The translations under genes and the position numbers were made by a program. Positions 45,190 through 47,006 of a stretch of 47,006 nucleotides of DNA are shown here, in pieces (positions within the stretch are counted from its first letter, which is position 1; each line of letters starts with the position of its first letter). Below the pieces are notes generated by a model, which was given only the letters and a program-made list of their open reading frames with translations, was not told the origin of the DNA and did not search any database. The DNA comes from Acinetobacter junii CIP 64.5 (GTDB lineage: Bacteria; Pseudomonadota; Gammaproteobacteria; Pseudomonadales; Moraxellaceae), in contig NZ_KB849655.1 of the NCBI RefSeq assembly GCF_000368765.1, forward strand, positions 1,418,506-1,465,511, read 5' to 3'.

Positions 45190-46203
45190 ATGCTTGAAGC
45201 CTTTTATGCCACAGAGCGCGGTAGTCTAGAAGATGCAACGATCAATGGGAGTTTTGATCTGCATCCTGAATTAGTTTGGATTGATTTAATCGCTCCATCA
45301 CAAGAAGAACAACAATGGGTACTTGATGCTTATGAGCGCAACTTACCTACTCTCAAATCACTTGAAGACATTTCCTCATCCGCACGATTTTACCGTGATG
45401 ATGATGGTATTTTGCATATCAGCACCTATTTTTTAACAAAGAATAAAAATTATCAGGTAGATGGTGATACTGACGACTCATCACATATGCTTGCAATGGT
45501 ACAAACCGTCGCATTTATTTTGCATAAAGATCGTTTATTTACCATGCGTGGTGAGAAGCTCGTCGCTTTCCGTGCATTCCGTGCTCGTGCGCGTCGCAAT
45601 GACTATGATATGGACTATAAAGATCCGACATGGATCTTATTAGGGTTACTAGAAGCAAAGCTTGATGAACTTGCGGATATCTTAGAAGATATCCACAAAG
45701 ACTTAGAAAGATACTCCACAGAAGTACTCAATAATCATCATCGTGAAAAGATCTTAGATCTAGATGACATGATTACACGCCTAGCACAACAAGAAGATAT
45801 GCTTGGAAAAGCACAATTATGTTTGATTGATTTGCGTCGAGTTCTTACCTTTTTATCTCGCCCACGTGCATTAGGCAGTCATATCTATGATGCAGATATT
45901 CGAGAATTAAGCGAGGATGTACGCTCACTGGTCGAGCACGATGCTTTCTTATTCCAAAAAGTACGATTCTTACTCGATACCACTTCTGGGTTCATTAACA
46001 CTGAACAGAATGACACGATTCGTCGATTCTCTATTTTACCAAGTATGCTTGCACCACCTATGCTGATTGCAAGTATTTATGGGATGAATACAGATGAATT
46101 ACCATTTGCTCACGGAAGTTTAAGCTTTCTCATCGTCGCTGGCATATTAATGGCTTTCTTAGTACTACCAATGGTCTACTTCAGATGGAAGAAATGGATA
46201 TAA
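45190..46203 (+). CDS. corA: CorA-type magnesium/cobalt channel
   Basis: The 337-residue protein has the CorA design: a long cytoplasmic helical funnel and two C-terminal transmembrane helices (about 278-295 and 310-330). The selectivity motif YGMN occurs at the end of the first helix. The periplasmic loop reads TDELPFAHG. It forms homopentamers in the inner membrane. Sequence of the loop fits the CorA branch rather than ZntB. AGGA precedes the ATG. Confidence 0.9.
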   Translation: MLEAFYATERGSLEDATINGSFDLHPELVWIDLIAPSQEEQQWVLDAYERNLPTLKSLEDISSSARFYRDDDGILHISTYFLTKNKNYQVDGDTDDSSHMLAMVQTVAFILHKDRLFTMRGEKLVAFRAFRARARRNDYDMDYKDPTWILLGLLEAKLDELADILEDIHKDLERYSTEVLNNHHREKILDLDDMITRLAQQEDMLGKAQLCLIDLRRVLTFLSRPRALGSHIYDADIRELSEDVRSLVEHDAFLFQKVRFLLDTTSGFINTEQNDTIRRFSILPSMLAPPMLIASIYGMNTDELPFAHGSLSFLIVAGILMAFLVLPMVYFRWKKWI

Positions 46204-46204
46204 A

Positions 46205-46756
46205 ATGAAAGGGTTATTCCTTTGTATAGGCATAACTCTTTCGATACCCACAACTTTTGCCTGCGCACCGCTTTCCCCAAATGATGTGTTTATTGCCCGC
46301 GTTAAGTCTGTTCAGAAGATCAATTCAATTAATCATACTAAATTCAAATTACAGCATCCTGACTTTGCATTTAAAAATTTGTTATCTAAAATCATTTCAC
46401 CAAGACCTAAAGAATGGATGAGTGACTTTCCAGTTAAAACGATAAAAACGAATGACTTAATTATGGGCTTAGCATACCCATCAAATCATAATGCACCCCA
46501 GAAATATCAAATTGTCTCTTTAGCATTATTACATTGCAAAGAAAATACCATATCGATTGATCTTCCTATTGCACCATTTACCGCATGGAATAGAAGAATT
46601 AAAGGCTGTAATAATGAATCATCTATCAGATTACTAGATGGTTTTTTAGAACATGATGAAAGCTTTTATTTAAAAAAAACTACATCAAAAATATCCAACT
46701 TGCGAAGCTCTTTTTTCAGCTTATCCCAAATAATACCAATAAAAAAGAGAGCTTAA
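46205..46756 (+). CDS. Small secreted protein of unknown function
   Basis: The 183-residue protein has a signal peptide (MKGLFLCIGITLSIPTTFA) with cleavage expected before CAP. Three further cysteines could form disulfides after export (CAP, LLHCKEN, IKGCNNE). The ATG follows the corA stop by one base, so it is probably translated with corA. The stop is four bases before the IS inverted repeat. The C-terminal end could be altered by the insertion if the real gene was longer, which a comparison with an uninterrupted strain would settle. Confidence 0.6.
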   Translation: MKGLFLCIGITLSIPTTFACAPLSPNDVFIARVKSVQKINSINHTKFKLQHPDFAFKNLLSKIISPRPKEWMSDFPVKTIKTNDLIMGLAYPSNHNAPQKYQIVSLALLHCKENTISIDLPIAPFTAWNRRIKGCNNESSIRLLDGFLEHDESFYLKKTTSKISNLRSSFFSLSQIIPIKKRA

Positions 46757-46779
46757 ATAGCACTGCTGTCCCACAAATA

Positions 46780-47006
46780 TCACAAGAAGAACCTCAATTG
46801 AGGTTCTTCTTGTTTTCGCCATTTTTTATCAGGCACAAAGAGTGACCTTAAAAGTTTCCTTTCAAATAAATTGACCTGAATAATTCTCAGTAAACGCTGA
46901 ACACTCCATCCTTCTTGTGCCATGTGTTTAGCGAAGTTCACCAGCAAATAGGCAATTAATGCAATCCATATTTGCGTTTGTATCGCATTGCGGCTTCGAC
47001 CTAGAA
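46780..47006 (-). CDS. IS4-family transposase, C-terminal 75 residues (partial)
   Basis: The frame reads LGRSRNAIQTQIWIALIAYL on the minus strand, the usual C-terminal part of IS4-family transposases, and ends PQLRFFL before the stop at 46780-46782. Only the C-terminus is in the window. Confidence 0.8.
   Translation of the reverse strand, partial: LGRSRNAIQTQIWIALIAYLLVNFAKHMAQEGWSVQRLLRIIQVNLFERKLLRSLFVPDKKWRKQEEPQLRFFL
46783..46812. terminator. Perfect 15-base palindrome over the transposase stop region
   Basis: CAAGAAGAACCTCAA is followed immediately by its exact complement, and then by TTTT on the plus strand. It overlaps the last ten codons of the transposase gene. On the plus strand it can stop transcription entering from corA; on the minus strand it lies at the transposase gene end. 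Confidence 0.75.

Larger units (their letters stand above)
46761..47006 (-). mobile_element. IS4-family insertion sequence, transposase 3' end (partial)
   Basis: This is the far end of an IS of the same type and orientation as that at the left edge. Its terminal inverted repeat is CACTGCTGTCCCA (46761-46773). The element runs off the right edge. Together the two partial copies show both ends of the element, so the IS itself can be partly reconstructed. Confidence 0.85.

Noticed and set aside
1..47006. Large composite transposon bounded by the two IS copies
   Set aside because: The content is core chromosome (ribosomal cluster, rpoA, secY, recG, plsB). Contig breaks or ordinary IS copies explain it better.

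Overview
The window is a chromosomal segment of an Acinetobacter-type gammaproteobacterium (Moraxellaceae). The evidence is the A+T-rich base composition, the complete S10-spc-alpha ribosomal protein cluster, and protein sequences typical of the genus: an AdeT1/2-like solute-binding protein, fused TRAP permeases, SdhE with a YgfX-like partner, and Hmp with NsrR. The species cannot be decided from the sequence alone. Both ends lie in copies of the same kind of IS4-family insertion sequence (5' end of a transposase gene at the left, 3' end at the right, same orientation), so the window may be a contig bounded by IS repeats.

Layout. 1-224: end of an IS that has cut the terminator of the next gene. 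255-6958 (minus): two tandem paralogous fused TRAP permeases, each preceded by a nearly identical leader with a hairpin and a tiny ORF, then a rhombosortase and a TatT-like lipoprotein. 7191-7526: two tandem paralogous single-helix membrane microproteins. 7735-8374: ygfX-like gene and sdhE. 8559-12816: acyl-CoA dehydrogenase, DUF2059 protein, EthA-like Baeyer-Villiger monooxygenase and an orphan gene. 12931-26479 (minus): rpsJ to rplQ, 28 genes including secY and rpoA, with a consensus promoter at 26644-26672, a structured leader, three internal hairpins and a strong final terminator. 26707-34168: glutamine amidotransferase, metC-like gene, HerA-like ATPase, hmp with two NsrR-type boxes, nsrR, engB and a ferritin-like metal-dependent hydrolase. 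34227-46756: dicarboxylate/amino acid symporter, tesB, plsB, AdeT-like binding protein, a YeeZ-like epimerase, recG, comF, NUDIX, LOG, corA and a small secreted protein ending 4 bases before the right-hand IS.

How the genes work together. The ribosomal block makes ribosomal proteins, the SecY translocon and RNA polymerase alpha. hmp and nsrR form a nitric-oxide detoxification and sensing pair. The acyl-CoA dehydrogenase, TesB and PlsB act on acyl-CoA and phospholipid precursors. The two TRAP permeases, the TatT-like lipoprotein and the distant AdeT-like protein may be parts of one family of uptake systems (inference).

The most interesting signals are the duplicated TRAP leader with its conserved mini-ORF, the microprotein pair, the IS inserted in a terminator while carrying a hairpin that buries its own transposase ribosome-binding site, and the structured intergenic elements of the ribosomal cluster. 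No tRNA, rRNA or CRISPR array was seen.
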